Below are positions 44,597-53,982 of a DNA stretch of 64,000 bases, in pieces (position 1 is the first letter of the stretch; each line of letters opens with the position of its first letter). The DNA is from Streptomyces sp. P3 (lineage in GTDB: Bacteria > Actinomycetota > Actinomycetes > Streptomycetales > Streptomycetaceae), in the NCBI RefSeq assembly GCF_003032475.1, contig NZ_CP028369.1, forward strand, positions 2,852,001-2,916,000, given 5' to 3'. Both the position numbers and the translations under genes were made by a program. A model generated the notes under the pieces. That model made no database searches. It saw only the letters and a list, made by a program, of their open reading frames with translations, and had not been told where the DNA came from.

Positions 44597-45481
44597 ATGA
44601 GCAGCGCATCGGTGTCACCGCCGGGGTTCGTGACCGTTCGCGGTCGCGGCTACCGCCCTGAGCAGGTAGAGGCGTACACGGCAGCGCTCTGCGCCGACCG
44701 GGACGCGGCGTGGGAGCGGGCCGCGCGGCTCACCGTCCTCGCCCGGCAGACGGAGGAGGAGGCCGAGCGGTTGCGCGAGGTCGTGACGGGGCTCGCGCCG
44801 CAGACCTACGAGGTGCTGGGAGAGCGTGCGCAGCGCGTTCTCCAGCTCGCGACCGAAGAGGCGGAGGACGTTCGCGCGTGTGCGCGGCGTGCGGCGGCGG
44901 ACGAGGTCGCACACGCCCGGACGTGCGCCCTCCACGCGCGTGGGGCGGCGCAGGAGGAGGCGGACGCGCTGCGCGAGGAGGCCGAGGAGTGCGCGCGTCG
45001 GCTGCTGCTCGCGGCGCGCGCCGAGGCCGACGAGATCCGCATCGGCGCGCGCCGCGAGGTGAAGGAGTACCGGGGCGAGGCGCTGGCCGCCCTGCGCGAG
45101 GTGCGGCAGCGCACCGCCGCGATGCTCGACGAGCAGCACAAGGAGCATGCCGAGCGGTGGGCCGCGGTGGAGCACGAGGCCGCCGAGCAGGCCGCCGGCC
45201 TCGACGCGCGGCACGCGGACGCGGTGGCGCGCGCCGAGGCGGCGCTGTCCGCGGCGAAGCAGGCGTTCGCCGAGGCCGAGGAGTCGGCCCGCCGCGGTCA
45301 GGAGGAGGCACACACGCGTGCGGCCGGCATCCTCACCGAGGCGCGCGCCCGGGAGGAGCGCACCGAGCGGGAGACGGAGCGCGTCCTGCGGGAGCACGCC
45401 ACGCGCGGGGAGGACGTCCAGGCGCACATGGATCACGTCCGCAACAGCTTGACCGCCCTCACCGGCCGCGCGGTCGACTGA
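44597..45481 (+). CDS. Long coiled-coil protein of the DivIVA/Scy-like ('cellulose-binding') type
   Basis: A 294-residue protein. The N-terminal block GFVTVRGRGYRPEQVEAYTAALCADRDAAWERAARL resembles the DivIVA-like crown found in Streptomyces polarity and cytoskeletal coiled-coil proteins historically annotated as cellulose-binding. The rest is an almost uninterrupted Ala/Glu/Arg coiled coil with many cysteines (RACARRA, ARTCAL, EECARR). It probably self-assembles in the cytoplasm and may scaffold apical growth, by analogy with Scy and FilP; this is inference. The ATG at 44597 has GAGGGG upstream. The preceding 150 bp contain an AT-rich stretch (44519-44575) that could be a promoter. Confidence 0.8.
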   Translation: MSSASVSPPGFVTVRGRGYRPEQVEAYTAALCADRDAAWERAARLTVLARQTEEEAERLREVVTGLAPQTYEVLGERAQRVLQLATEEAEDVRACARRAAADEVAHARTCALHARGAAQEEADALREEAEECARRLLLAARAEADEIRIGARREVKEYRGEALAALREVRQRTAAMLDEQHKEHAERWAAVEHEAAEQAAGLDARHADAVARAEAALSAAKQAFAEAEESARRGQEEAHTRAAGILTEARAREERTERETERVLREHATRGEDVQAHMDHVRNSLTALTGRAVD

Positions 45482-46058
45482 CGTTCGCCCGGCAGCCCGC
45501 CCGAAAGCCCGGCAGCCCGCCCGGCGGGCGGATCGTCCTTCCCCCCGCCCTTCGGGCCCCCGCCCTTCGGCCCGCCCGCCCGTCCTTCCGCCCGACAGCC
45601 CGTCCGACCGCCTGTGTGCTCGTTCGTGGCACCCGCGCGCGTGAGGGGGCGTCGGTCGTGGTGTCAGTGGCCCCTGCGGACGGCGCCCGCCGGGACCCGG
45701 CCCTCCACCTCCTCGTACCGGCAGTGCTGTTGCTCCGCCTTGCGGCGGCCCGAGAGCACCCTCCCCGGCCGGCCGAGGGCCAAGCCCAGCGGGAGGGTGA
45801 CGATGCCGGTGGAGGTGAACGGGAACCAGTCGAAGTCGGTCTCGGGGAAGGCGGACACGGGCGAGCCGGAGACCAGGTTCGCGCGCCCGCGATTGCCGCC
45901 TCCCGAGCGGATGACGACGCGGTGGCCCTCGCGTCCTCCGCGTGGCCGTGGGCCCTCGCGTCCCCGAGCGTCTGCGTGCCCCTTGCATCCATCTGTCGGA
46001 ACCCCGCTTTCCACTTGATCCTCACGCGACGGGAGGGCCCAGCCTGGGTGGGGCCGAG

Positions 46059-46118
46059 GGTGGAGAGACCCCCGAGTGTCTCTCCACCTGGCGGTGGACA
46101 GCCCCTAAGGGTCTCTCC
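46059..46118 (+). promoter_or_regulatory. Two mutually exclusive stems, attenuator-like, upstream of the ABC genes
   Basis: Stem A: GGTGGAGAGAC (46059-46069) with GTCTCTCCACC (46078-46088), 11 perfect pairs around CCCCGAGT. Stem B: GGAGAGACCC (46062-46071) with GGGTCTCTCC (46109-46118), 10 perfect pairs. They share the same left arm, so only one can form. A third small stem, CCACC (46084-46088) with GGTGG (46093-46097), would break stem A. This is the layout of an RNA switch or attenuator about 300 bases before the ATPase start. Confidence 0.5.
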
Positions 46119-46231
46119 GTACTACGGCCGGGGGCGGGTTCGTTCCGGCGGAGGAGGAGAACCCCCCTGCGCCGTCCTTAACCTGGCTTTACGCCGTCGA
46201 CGGGGGGCGGACGGGGACCGGCGGGGCGGCC

Positions 46232-46256
46232 AACCCCACCCACGGGGGGTGGGGTT
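46232..46256 (+). terminator. Hairpin in the leader of the ABC genes
   Basis: AACCCCACCC pairs perfectly with GGGTGGGGTT around ACGGG, 164 bp before the ATPase start. It could be the terminator half of the leader control or the end of an upstream transcript. Confidence 0.5.
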
Positions 46257-46419
46257 AACCCCCCGGGAAGACGGGCCCGGGCACCAGCGCGCGGGCCCAC
46301 CTCCCGCAGACACACTTCTCGACGTGGCGCTTCACCGTCCGGCGTCGCCGGCACACCATCCGGCGACACCGGGGGCGAAGCGCTCGTCCACCGCAGATTT
46401 TCGACTGAGGAGACTGACC

Positions 46420-47208
46420 GTGACTTCGGCTGTGACCATTCCCAGGCACGGGGGCACTGGAGGGCGTACGGCCGTTGCCGCGCGAGCGCGACAGGTCGTC
46501 AAGGCGTACGGGTCCGGGGAGACCCGGGTCGTCGCCCTCGACCACGTCGACGTGGACATCACCCGTGGCCAGTTCACCGCGATCATGGGCCCCTCGGGGT
46601 CCGGCAAGTCCACGCTGATGCACTGCCTCGCCGGTCTCGACACCGTCTCGTCGGGCCAGATCTACCTGGACGAGACCGAGATCACCGGGCTGAAGGACAA
46701 GAAGCTCACCAAGCTGCGCCGGGACCGGATCGGGTTCATCTTCCAGGCGTTCAACCTGCTGCCCACCCTGAACGCGCTCGAGAACATCACGCTGCCCATG
46801 GACATAGCCGGCCGCAAGCCCGACAGGGCGTGGCTGAGCCAGGTCGTGGAGACCGTGGGGCTCGCCGACCGCCTCAAGCACCGTCCCACCCAGCTCTCCG
46901 GCGGTCAGCAGCAGCGTGTCGCGGTGGCCCGCGCCCTCGCCGCCCGCCCGGAGATCATCTTCGGGGACGAGCCCACCGGAAACCTCGACTCGCGCGCCGG
47001 CGCCGAGGTCCTGGGCTTCCTGCGCCGCTCGGTGGACGACCTGGGCCAGACCATCGTGATGGTCACGCACGACCCGGTGGCCGCCTCCTACGCGGACCGG
47101 GTGCTGTACCTCGCGGACGGCAGGATCGTCGACGAGATGTTCAAGCCGACCGCCGAGACCGTCCTCGACCGCATGAAGGACTTCGACGCGCGGGGGCGTA
47201 CGTCATGA
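46420..47208 (+). CDS. ABC transporter ATP-binding protein, MacB/LolD type
   Basis: A 262-residue ATPase. Walker A is GPSGSGKST, the Q-loop FIFQAFNLLPTL, the signature LSGGQQQRVAVARAL, Walker B IIFGDEPTGNLDS and the H-loop VMVTHDPVAASYADRVLYLADGRIV. The whole pattern is the MacB/LolD/FtsE subfamily used for export or mechanotransmission. The GTG at 46420 follows TGAGGAG. The stop overlaps the permease start (ATGA), so the two are one transport unit. Confidence 0.95.
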   Translation: MTSAVTIPRHGGTGGRTAVAARARQVVKAYGSGETRVVALDHVDVDITRGQFTAIMGPSGSGKSTLMHCLAGLDTVSSGQIYLDETEITGLKDKKLTKLRRDRIGFIFQAFNLLPTLNALENITLPMDIAGRKPDRAWLSQVVETVGLADRLKHRPTQLSGGQQQRVAVARALAARPEIIFGDEPTGNLDSRAGAEVLGFLRRSVDDLGQTIVMVTHDPVAASYADRVLYLADGRIVDEMFKPTAETVLDRMKDFDARGRTS

Positions 47209-49784
47209 CCGTGCTGAAGACCTCCATGCGCAACTTCTTCGCGCACAAGGGACGCATGGCCCTGTCGGCCGTGGCGGTCCTGCTGTCCGTGGCGTTCGTC
47301 TGCGGGACGCTCGTGTTCACCGACACGATGAACACGACGTTCGACAAGCTCTTCGCCGCCACCTCCTCCGATGTGACGGTGAGCGCGAAGGGCGCCTCGG
47401 ACACCGGTGAGACGACCGCCGACAACGGCAAGCCGCCGGTCATGCCGGCCTCCGTGCTCGACCGGGTCCGCAGGGTGCAGGGCGTGAAGTCCGCGGAGGG
47501 CTCGGTCTTCACCAGCGCGGCGACCGTCGTCGACGCCGACAAGGACAGCCTGTCGCCGTCCAGCGGCGCGCCCACCATCGTCGGCGGCTGGAACGCCAAC
47601 GAAGCCCGCACCATGAAGATCACCGAAGGCGCGGCGCCCAAGGGTTCCGACCAGGTCATGGTCGACGAGGACACCGCCGACAAGCACCACCTGAAGCTCG
47701 GCGACGAGATCGGCGTGATCACCGCGGTCGGCACGCACACCGCGAAGATCTCCGGCATCGCCGCCTTCCAGGTCACCAACCCCGGCGCGGCGATCTTCTA
47801 CCTGGACACCGCGACCGCCCAGAAGGCGCTGGTCGGCGAGTCGAACGTCTACACGAACGTCAACGTCACGGCCGCGGCCGGGGTCAGCGACGAACAGCTG
47901 AAGAAGAACGTGGCGGCCGGGATCGGCGCCGACTACAAGGTGCAGACCGCCAAGGAGACCGCGGACGCCAACCGCGAGGACGTCGGCAGCTTCCTGGACG
48001 TGATGAAGTACGCGATGCTCGGCTTCGCCGGGATCGCCTTCCTCGTCGGCATCTTCCTGATCATCAACACCTTCTCGATGCTGGTCGCGCAGCGCACCCG
48101 TGAGATCGGCCTGCTGCGGGCCATCGGCTCCAGCCGCAAGCAGGTCAACCGGTCCGTGCTCGCGGAGGCCCTGCTCCTGGGCGTGGTCGGCTCCGTCCTC
48201 GGCGTCGGCGCGGGTGTCGGCATCGCCGTCGGCCTGATGAAGCTCATGAGCATGACCGGCATGAACCTCTCCACCGACGACCTGACGGTCGCCTGGACGA
48301 CCCCGGTGGTCGGCATGGTCCTCGGCATCGTCGTCACGGTGCTGGCGGCCTACCTCCCGGCCCGCCGCGCAGGCAAGGTCTCCCCGATGGCCGCGCTGCG
48401 CGACGCGGGCGCCCCGGCCGACGCCAAGGCGGGCGTCGTACGGGCCGTCGTCGGTCTGCTGCTCACCGTCGGCGGCGGCGCGGGCCTCTACCTCGCCTCC
48501 GTCGCCGACAAGGCCGCCGAGGGCTCGATGTGGCTGGGCCTCGGCGTGGTGCTGAGCCTGATCGGCTTCGTGGTGATCGGCCCGCTGCTGGCCGGCGGCG
48601 TGGTGCGGGTGCTGGGCGCGGTCCTGCTGAGGGCGTTCGGCCCGGTCGGACGGATGGCGGAGCGCAACGCGCTGCGCAACCCGCGCCGCACCGGCGCCAC
48701 CGGCGCGGCCCTCATGATCGGCCTCGCGCTGGTCGCCTGCCTGTCGGTGGTCGGCTCGTCCATGGTCGCCTCGGCCACCGAGGAACTCGACAAAAGCGTC
48801 GGCACGGACTTCATCATCCAGAGCGACAAGGGCCAGCGCATGACCGCCGACGCGGTGACGGCCGTCAAGTCGGTCCCGGCTCTGGAGCGGGTCACCGAGT
48901 ACAAGGGGACCCGGGCCGACTTCACCACCCCCGACGGCAAGACCCTCGACGACACGTCGATCACGGCGGCCGACCCGACCTACGCGACCGACCTGCGCGT
49001 CGAGACCGTCGCCGGCCGGCTCGCCGACGCCTACCGGCCCGACTCCATGTCCGTCCACGAGAAGTTCGCCGAGGACCACCGGATCAAGCTCGGCTCCCAG
49101 ATCTCCGTGGCCTTCAAGGACGGATCCACCGCCCGGCTCACGGTCCGTGCCATCACCAGCAGCGACGGCGTCATCGACAAGGGCGCGATGTACACCTCCA
49201 TCGCCACCCTCAAGAAGTACGTCCCGGCCGACAAGGTGCCGCTGGACCAGCTGGTCTTCGCCTCGGCGAAGGAAGGGCAGCAGGACGCCGCGTACACGGC
49301 CCTGAAGTCGGCGCTGCACGACTACCCGCAGTACGTCGTGCGCGACCAGACCGACTACAAGCAGGAGCTGAAGGACCAGATCGGTCAGCTGCTGAACCTG
49401 ATCTACGGCCTGCTCGCCCTCGCGATCATCGTCGCCGTCCTCGGCGTGGTGAACACCCTGGCCCTGTCGGTGGTGGAGCGCACCAGGGAGATCGGCCTGA
49501 TGCGGGCGATCGGTCTCTCCCGCCGCCAGCTGCGCCGCATGATCCGCATGGAGTCGGTCGTCATCGCCCTGTTCGGCGCTCTGCTCGGCCTCGGGCTGGG
49601 CATGGGCTGGGGCGCGACCGCCCAGCAGCTCCTCGCCCTGCAGGGCCTGGACGTCCTCGACATCCCGTGGCCGACCATCATTGGCGTGTTCATCGGCTCC
49701 GCGTTCGTGGGCCTGTTCGCGGCGCTGATCCCGGCGTTCCGCGCGGGCCGTATGAACGTCCTCAACGCGATCGCGACGGACTAG
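47205..49784 (+). CDS. ABC transporter permease, duplicated FtsX/MacB type
   Basis: An 859-residue permease with two FtsX domains in one chain. Each half has a large extracytoplasmic domain and a C-terminal three- to four-helix bundle: LGFAGIAFLVGIFLIINTFSMLVAQRTREIGLLRAIGSSRKQV near the middle and IVAVLGVVNTLALSVVERTREIGLMRAIGLSRRQL at the end. The E-x-GLLRAIG motif in both halves is the FtsX coupling loop. Such permeases move lipoproteins, peptides or antibiotics outward, or convey mechanical signals; the substrate is unknown. There is no adjacent two-component system. It is translated with the ATPase. Confidence 0.93.
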   Translation: MTVLKTSMRNFFAHKGRMALSAVAVLLSVAFVCGTLVFTDTMNTTFDKLFAATSSDVTVSAKGASDTGETTADNGKPPVMPASVLDRVRRVQGVKSAEGSVFTSAATVVDADKDSLSPSSGAPTIVGGWNANEARTMKITEGAAPKGSDQVMVDEDTADKHHLKLGDEIGVITAVGTHTAKISGIAAFQVTNPGAAIFYLDTATAQKALVGESNVYTNVNVTAAAGVSDEQLKKNVAAGIGADYKVQTAKETADANREDVGSFLDVMKYAMLGFAGIAFLVGIFLIINTFSMLVAQRTREIGLLRAIGSSRKQVNRSVLAEALLLGVVGSVLGVGAGVGIAVGLMKLMSMTGMNLSTDDLTVAWTTPVVGMVLGIVVTVLAAYLPARRAGKVSPMAALRDAGAPADAKAGVVRAVVGLLLTVGGGAGLYLASVADKAAEGSMWLGLGVVLSLIGFVVIGPLLAGGVVRVLGAVLLRAFGPVGRMAERNALRNPRRTGATGAALMIGLALVACLSVVGSSMVASATEELDKSVGTDFIIQSDKGQRMTADAVTAVKSVPALERVTEYKGTRADFTTPDGKTLDDTSITAADPTYATDLRVETVAGRLADAYRPDSMSVHEKFAEDHRIKLGSQISVAFKDGSTARLTVRAITSSDGVIDKGAMYTSIATLKKYVPADKVPLDQLVFASAKEGQQDAAYTALKSALHDYPQYVVRDQTDYKQELKDQIGQLLNLIYGLLALAIIVAVLGVVNTLALSVVERTREIGLMRAIGLSRRQLRRMIRMESVVIALFGALLGLGLGMGWGATAQQLLALQGLDVLDIPWPTIIGVFIGSAFVGLFAALIPAFRAGRMNVLNAIATD

Positions 49785-49798
49785 CCTTCCCCGAACGG

Positions 49799-49837
49799 CC
49801 CGGCATCGAGAAGGACGGGGGTCTTCTCGATGCCGGG
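49799..49837 (+). terminator. Perfect 15-bp stem terminator after the permease gene
   Basis: CCCGGCATCGAGAAG pairs with CTTCTCGATGCCGGG around a 9-nt G-rich loop, 14 bp after the stop. Confidence 0.92.
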
Positions 49838-49840
49838 CTC

Positions 49841-49922
49841 CCGCATGTTCCCGGCCCGTCCGCCGGCGCCGGCGCCCCTCCGCGGGGCACGGGGTCCGGC
49901 GAGGCGGGCCGGGAACATGCGG
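49841..49922. repeat. Long inverted repeat, 18-bp perfect arms
   Basis: CCGCATGTTCCCGGCCCG (49841-49858) is matched exactly by its complement at 49905-49922, with a 46-nt GC-rich loop between. It begins four bases after the permease terminator. It could be a small non-autonomous element, a structured RNA or a second terminator. No target-site repeat is evident. Confidence 0.7.
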
Positions 49923-49985
49923 TCCTGCGGGCGAAAAGCCTCCGCGGGCGCGGGGCGAAGGGACCGCGGGGCGGGAAGGATCGGA

Positions 49986-50089
49986 GCCGGGAAGGCCGTG
50001 GGACGGGAAGGGCCGGGCGGGCCGGGAAGGCCGTGGGGCGGAAGGACCGGTCGGGCCGGGAAGGCCGTGCGGCCGAAAGGATCCGGTCA
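49986..50089. repeat. Three ~35-bp degenerate tandem units upstream of mfd
   Basis: Units beginning GCCGGGAAGGCCGTG start at 49986, 50021 and 50055 (periods 35 and 34); the second and third share the GGA(A)AGGA-CCGGTC ending. The surrounding 49838-50284 interval (447 bp) contains no gene I can support; its last part is the mfd upstream region. Confidence 0.6.
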
Positions 50090-50284
50090 TCGCCCCACAC
50101 CGGCACCCGAGGTTGTCCACAGCCCCCGGCGAACGGCCCCGCCCCGTCGTACCCTGGACACCCCCGGCCCGTGACACGCGTCGGGCCCTTCGCGTTGCCC
50201 ACCCCGGACCCGGCGCACCCGTGTCACCGCGAGAGACATCCCGCGAGAAACGGACGTGCCCGGGCCCTCGACGGAAAGCCCTTC

Positions 50285-53200
50285 ATGAGCCTGCACGGTC
50301 TGCTCGACGCCGTCGTCAAGGACGCCGCCCTCGCGGAAGCCATCCCCGCGGCCGCCGACGGCAACCGCATGCACGTCGACCTGGTCGGTCCTCCGGCGGC
50401 CCGCCCCTTCGCGATCGCCGCCCTCGCCCGCGAGACCGGCCGCACCGTGCTCGCGGTGACGGCCACCGGCCGCGAGGCCGAGGACCTCGCCGCCGCCCTG
50501 CGCTCGCTGCTCCCGCCGGACGGCGTCGTCGAGTACCCCTCCTGGGAGACGCTCCCGCACGAGCGCCTCAGCCCGCGCAGCGACACCGTGGGCCGCCGCC
50601 TCGCCGTGCTGCGCCGGCTGGCCCACCCGCGCCCCGACGACCCGGAGACCGGCCCCGTCTCGGTGGTCGTCGCACCCGTCCGCTCGGTGCTCCAGCCGCA
50701 GGTCAAGGGACTCGGCGACCTGGAACCGGTGGCGCTGCGCTCCGGTGGGACCGCCGACCTGGACGAGATCGTCGAAGCGCTCGCCGCAGCCGCCTACGCG
50801 CGCGTGGAACTCGTCGAGAAGCGCGGCGAGTTCGCCGTCCGCGGCGGCATCCTGGACGTGTTCCCGCCCACCGAGGAACACCCGCTGCGCGTCGAGTTCT
50901 GGGGCGACGACGTCGAGGAGATCCGCTACTTCAAGGTCGCCGACCAGCGCTCCCTGGAGGTCGCCGAGCACGGCCTGTGGGCCCCGCCCTGCCGTGAACT
51001 GCTGCTGACGGACGACGTGCGCACCCGTGCGGGCGTCCTCGCCGAACAGCACCCCGAGCTGGGCGAACTGCTCGGGAAGATCGCTGAGGGCATCGCGGTC
51101 GAGGGCATGGAGTCCCTGGCCCCGGTGCTCGTCGACGACATGGAGCTGCTGATCGACGTCCTGCCCAAGGGCGCGATGGCCGTCGTCTGCGACCCGGAGC
51201 GGGTGCGCACGCGTGCGGCCGACCTGGTGGCCACCTCGCACGAGTTCCTGCAGGCCTCCTGGGCGGCGACGGCCGGAGGCGGCGAGGCGCCCATCGACGT
51301 CGGCGCGGCCTCCCTGTGGTCGATCGCCGACGTGCGCGAACACGCGCGCGAGCTGGACATGATGTGGTGGTCGGTGTCGCCGTTCGCGGCCGACGACGAA
51401 CTGGACGACGCCACGCTGAAGCTCGGCATGCACGCACCCGAGACCTACCGCGGCGACACCGCGAAGGCCCTCGCGGACACCAAGGGCTGGCTGGCCGACG
51501 GCTGGCGTGTCGCCTTCGTCACCGAGGCGCACGGCCCGGCCGCCCGCACGGTCGAGGTGCTCGGCGGCGAGGGCGTCGCAGCCCGTCTCGACGGCGACCT
51601 GACCGGGCTGAGCCCCTCCGTCGTGCACGTCTCCTGCGGCTCGATCGACTACGGGTTCGTCGACCACGCGCTGCGCCTCGCCGTCCTCACCGAGACCGAC
51701 CTGACCGGCCAGAAGGCGGCCGGCAAGGACGGCGCGCGCATGCCCGCGCGCCGCCGCAAGACCATCGACCCGCTCACCCTGGAGGCCGGCGACTACATCG
51801 TCCACGAGCAGCACGGCGTGGGCCGCTACATCGAGATGGTGCAGCGCACCGTCCAGAGCGCCACGCGTGAGTACCTGGTCGTGGAGTACGCGCCCGCCAA
51901 GCGCGGCCAGCCCGGCGACCGCCTCTACATCCCCACCGACCAGCTGGAACAGATCACCAAGTACGTCGGCGGCGAGGCGCCCACGCTGCACCGGCTCGGC
52001 GGCGCCGACTGGACCAAGACCAAGGCGCGCGCGAAGAAGGCCGTCAAGGAGATCGCCGCCGACCTGATCAAGCTGTACAGCGCGCGGATGGCGGCCCCCG
52101 GCCACGCCTTCGGCACCGACACCCCCTGGCAGCGCGAACTGGAGGACGCCTTCCCCTACGCGGAGACGCCCGACCAGCTCACCACCATCGCCGAGGTCAA
52201 GGACGACATGGAGAAGACGGTCCCCATGGACCGCCTGATCTGCGGCGACGTCGGCTACGGCAAGACGGAGATCGCGGTGCGCGCCGCCTTCAAGGCCGTC
52301 CAGGACGGCAAGCAGGTCGCCGTCCTCGTGCCGACGACGCTGCTGGTGCAGCAGCACTTCGGCACGTTCAGCGAGCGGTACGCGCAGTTCCCGGTGAAGG
52401 TCCGCGCCCTCTCCCGCTTCCAGACGGACGCGGAGGCGAAGGCCACCCTGGAGGGACTGCGCGAGGGTTCCGTGGACGTCGTCATCGGCACCCACCGGCT
52501 GTTCTCCTCCGAGACGAAGTTCAAGGACCTCGGACTGGTCATCGTCGACGAGGAGCAGCGCTTCGGCGTCGAGCACAAGGAGCAGCTGAAGAAGCTCCGC
52601 GCGAACGTGGACGTCCTGACGATGTCGGCCACCCCGATCCCGAGGACCCTGGAGATGGCGGTGACGGGCATCCGCGAGATGTCGACGATCACCACGCCCC
52701 CGGAGGAGCGCCACCCGGTGCTCACCTTCGTCGGCCCCTACGAGCAGAAGCAGATCGGCGCCGCCGTCCGCCGCGAACTGCTGCGCGAGGGCCAGGTCTT
52801 CTACATCCACAACCGGGTCGAGTCGATCGACCGGGCGGCCGCGCGACTGCGCGAGATCGTCCCCGAGGCGCGCATCGCCACCGCGCACGGCCAGATGTCG
52901 GAGTCGGCGCTGGAGCAGGTCGTCGTCGACTTCTGGGAGAAGAAGTTCGACGTGCTCGTCTCGACGACGATCGTCGAGTCCGGCATCGACATCTCCAACG
53001 CCAACACGCTGATCGTGGAGCGCGGCGACACCTTCGGCCTGTCCCAGCTGCACCAGTTGCGCGGCCGGGTGGGCCGGGGCAGGGAGCGCGGCTACGCCTA
53101 CTTCCTCTATCCGCCGGAGAAGCCGCTCACGGAGACCGCCCACGAGCGGCTCGCCACCATCGCCCAGCACACCGAGATGGGCGCGGGCATGTACGTGGCG

Positions 53201-53818
53201 ATGAAGGACCTGGAGATCCGCGGCGCGGGCAACCTGCTCGGCGGCGAGCAGTCCGGCCATATCGCGGGCGTCGGCTTCGACCTGTACGTGCGGATGGTCG
53301 GCGAGGCCGTCGCGGACTACCGGCGTCAGCTGGAGACCGGCGAGATCGAGGAGGAGCCGCCGCTCGAGGTCAAGATCGAGCTGCCGGTCGACGCGCACGT
53401 CCCGCACGACTACGCGCCGGGCGAGCGGCTGCGCCTGCAGGCCTACCGGGCCATCGCCTCCGCCAACTCGGAGGACGACGTCCGGGCGGTCCGTGAGGAA
53501 CTCGTCGACCGGTACGGCAAGTTGCCCGAGCCGGTGGAGAACCTGCTGCTGGTGGCGGGACTGCGGATGCTGGCACGCGCGTGCGGCGTCGGCGAGATCG
53601 TGCTCCAGGGCGCCAACATCCGCTTCGCGCCGGTGGAGTTGCGCGAGTCGCAGGAACTGCGCCTGAAGCGGCTGTACCCGGGTTCCGTCATCAAGCCCGC
53701 CGCGCACCAGGTCCTCGTACCCCGCCCGAAGACCGCGAAGGTCGGCGGCAAGCCGCTGGTCGGACGGGAACTCCTCGGCTGGGTGGGCGAGTTCCTGGCG
53801 ACGGTGCTCGGCTCTTGA
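50285..53818 (+). CDS. mfd: Transcription-repair coupling factor Mfd
   Basis: A 1177-residue SF2 translocase that removes stalled RNA polymerase and recruits UvrA to lesions. The N-terminal UvrB-like part ends with EFAVRGGILDVFPPTEEHPLRVEFWGDDVEEIR. The RNAP-interacting domain follows (about 490-560, ...AGDYIVHEQHGVGRYIEM). Helicase motifs: GDVGYGKTEIAVRAAFKA (Walker A), IVDEEQRFGVEHKE (DEEQ), TMSATPIPRTL, and IVESGIDISNANTLIVERGD through QLRGRVGRGRERGYAYFLYP. A C-terminal TRCF domain completes it. The length matches the family. The ATG at 50285 was chosen from a much longer open frame that overlaps the upstream permease gene. Confidence 0.96.
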   Translation: MSLHGLLDAVVKDAALAEAIPAAADGNRMHVDLVGPPAARPFAIAALARETGRTVLAVTATGREAEDLAAALRSLLPPDGVVEYPSWETLPHERLSPRSDTVGRRLAVLRRLAHPRPDDPETGPVSVVVAPVRSVLQPQVKGLGDLEPVALRSGGTADLDEIVEALAAAAYARVELVEKRGEFAVRGGILDVFPPTEEHPLRVEFWGDDVEEIRYFKVADQRSLEVAEHGLWAPPCRELLLTDDVRTRAGVLAEQHPELGELLGKIAEGIAVEGMESLAPVLVDDMELLIDVLPKGAMAVVCDPERVRTRAADLVATSHEFLQASWAATAGGGEAPIDVGAASLWSIADVREHARELDMMWWSVSPFAADDELDDATLKLGMHAPETYRGDTAKALADTKGWLADGWRVAFVTEAHGPAARTVEVLGGEGVAARLDGDLTGLSPSVVHVSCGSIDYGFVDHALRLAVLTETDLTGQKAAGKDGARMPARRRKTIDPLTLEAGDYIVHEQHGVGRYIEMVQRTVQSATREYLVVEYAPAKRGQPGDRLYIPTDQLEQITKYVGGEAPTLHRLGGADWTKTKARAKKAVKEIAADLIKLYSARMAAPGHAFGTDTPWQRELEDAFPYAETPDQLTTIAEVKDDMEKTVPMDRLICGDVGYGKTEIAVRAAFKAVQDGKQVAVLVPTTLLVQQHFGTFSERYAQFPVKVRALSRFQTDAEAKATLEGLREGSVDVVIGTHRLFSSETKFKDLGLVIVDEEQRFGVEHKEQLKKLRANVDVLTMSATPIPRTLEMAVTGIREMSTITTPPEERHPVLTFVGPYEQKQIGAAVRRELLREGQVFYIHNRVESIDRAAARLREIVPEARIATAHGQMSESALEQVVVDFWEKKFDVLVSTTIVESGIDISNANTLIVERGDTFGLSQLHQLRGRVGRGRERGYAYFLYPPEKPLTETAHERLATIAQHTEMGAGMYVAMKDLEIRGAGNLLGGEQSGHIAGVGFDLYVRMVGEAVADYRRQLETGEIEEEPPLEVKIELPVDAHVPHDYAPGERLRLQAYRAIASANSEDDVRAVREELVDRYGKLPEPVENLLLVAGLRMLARACGVGEIVLQGANIRFAPVELRESQELRLKRLYPGSVIKPAAHQVLVPRPKTAKVGGKPLVGRELLGWVGEFLATVLGS

Positions 53819-53870
53819 CCTGCTCCTCGGGCTGAAGCCCCGGCCGCGGCGGGGGCGGCGCCGACGTGAC

Positions 53871-53903
53871 ACCGTCCGCGGAGCGGCCTGCTCCGCGGAC
53901 GGT
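53871..53903. terminator. Perfect 14-bp stem terminator after mfd
   Basis: ACCGTCCGCGGAGC pairs with GCTCCGCGGACGGT around GGCCT, 53 bp after the mfd stop; outer GTGAC/GTCAC bases can extend it. GCGGACGGTCGC recurs just downstream. Confidence 0.88.
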
Positions 53904-53982
53904 CGCGTCACACCTGCGGACGGTCGCCTCGGGCTTGCGGACAGCCCCGGGGCGATCGGAGGGGTCCCGGAAGGGTTCCCGG

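Larger units (their letters stand above)
45482..46419. other. 938-bp region without a confident gene
   Basis: The first 120 bp are a patchwork of CCCGCCC and CCCTTCGG repeats. A minus-strand frame at 45664-46014 (116 codons) contains a protein-like stretch (LVSGSPVSAFPETDFDWFPF, then TSTGIVTLPLGLALG), but its start is poor and it looks like a remnant. From 46059 onward lie structured leader elements, listed separately, that precede the ABC transporter genes. AGGAG before the GTG at 46420 marks the next gene. Confidence 0.6.
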
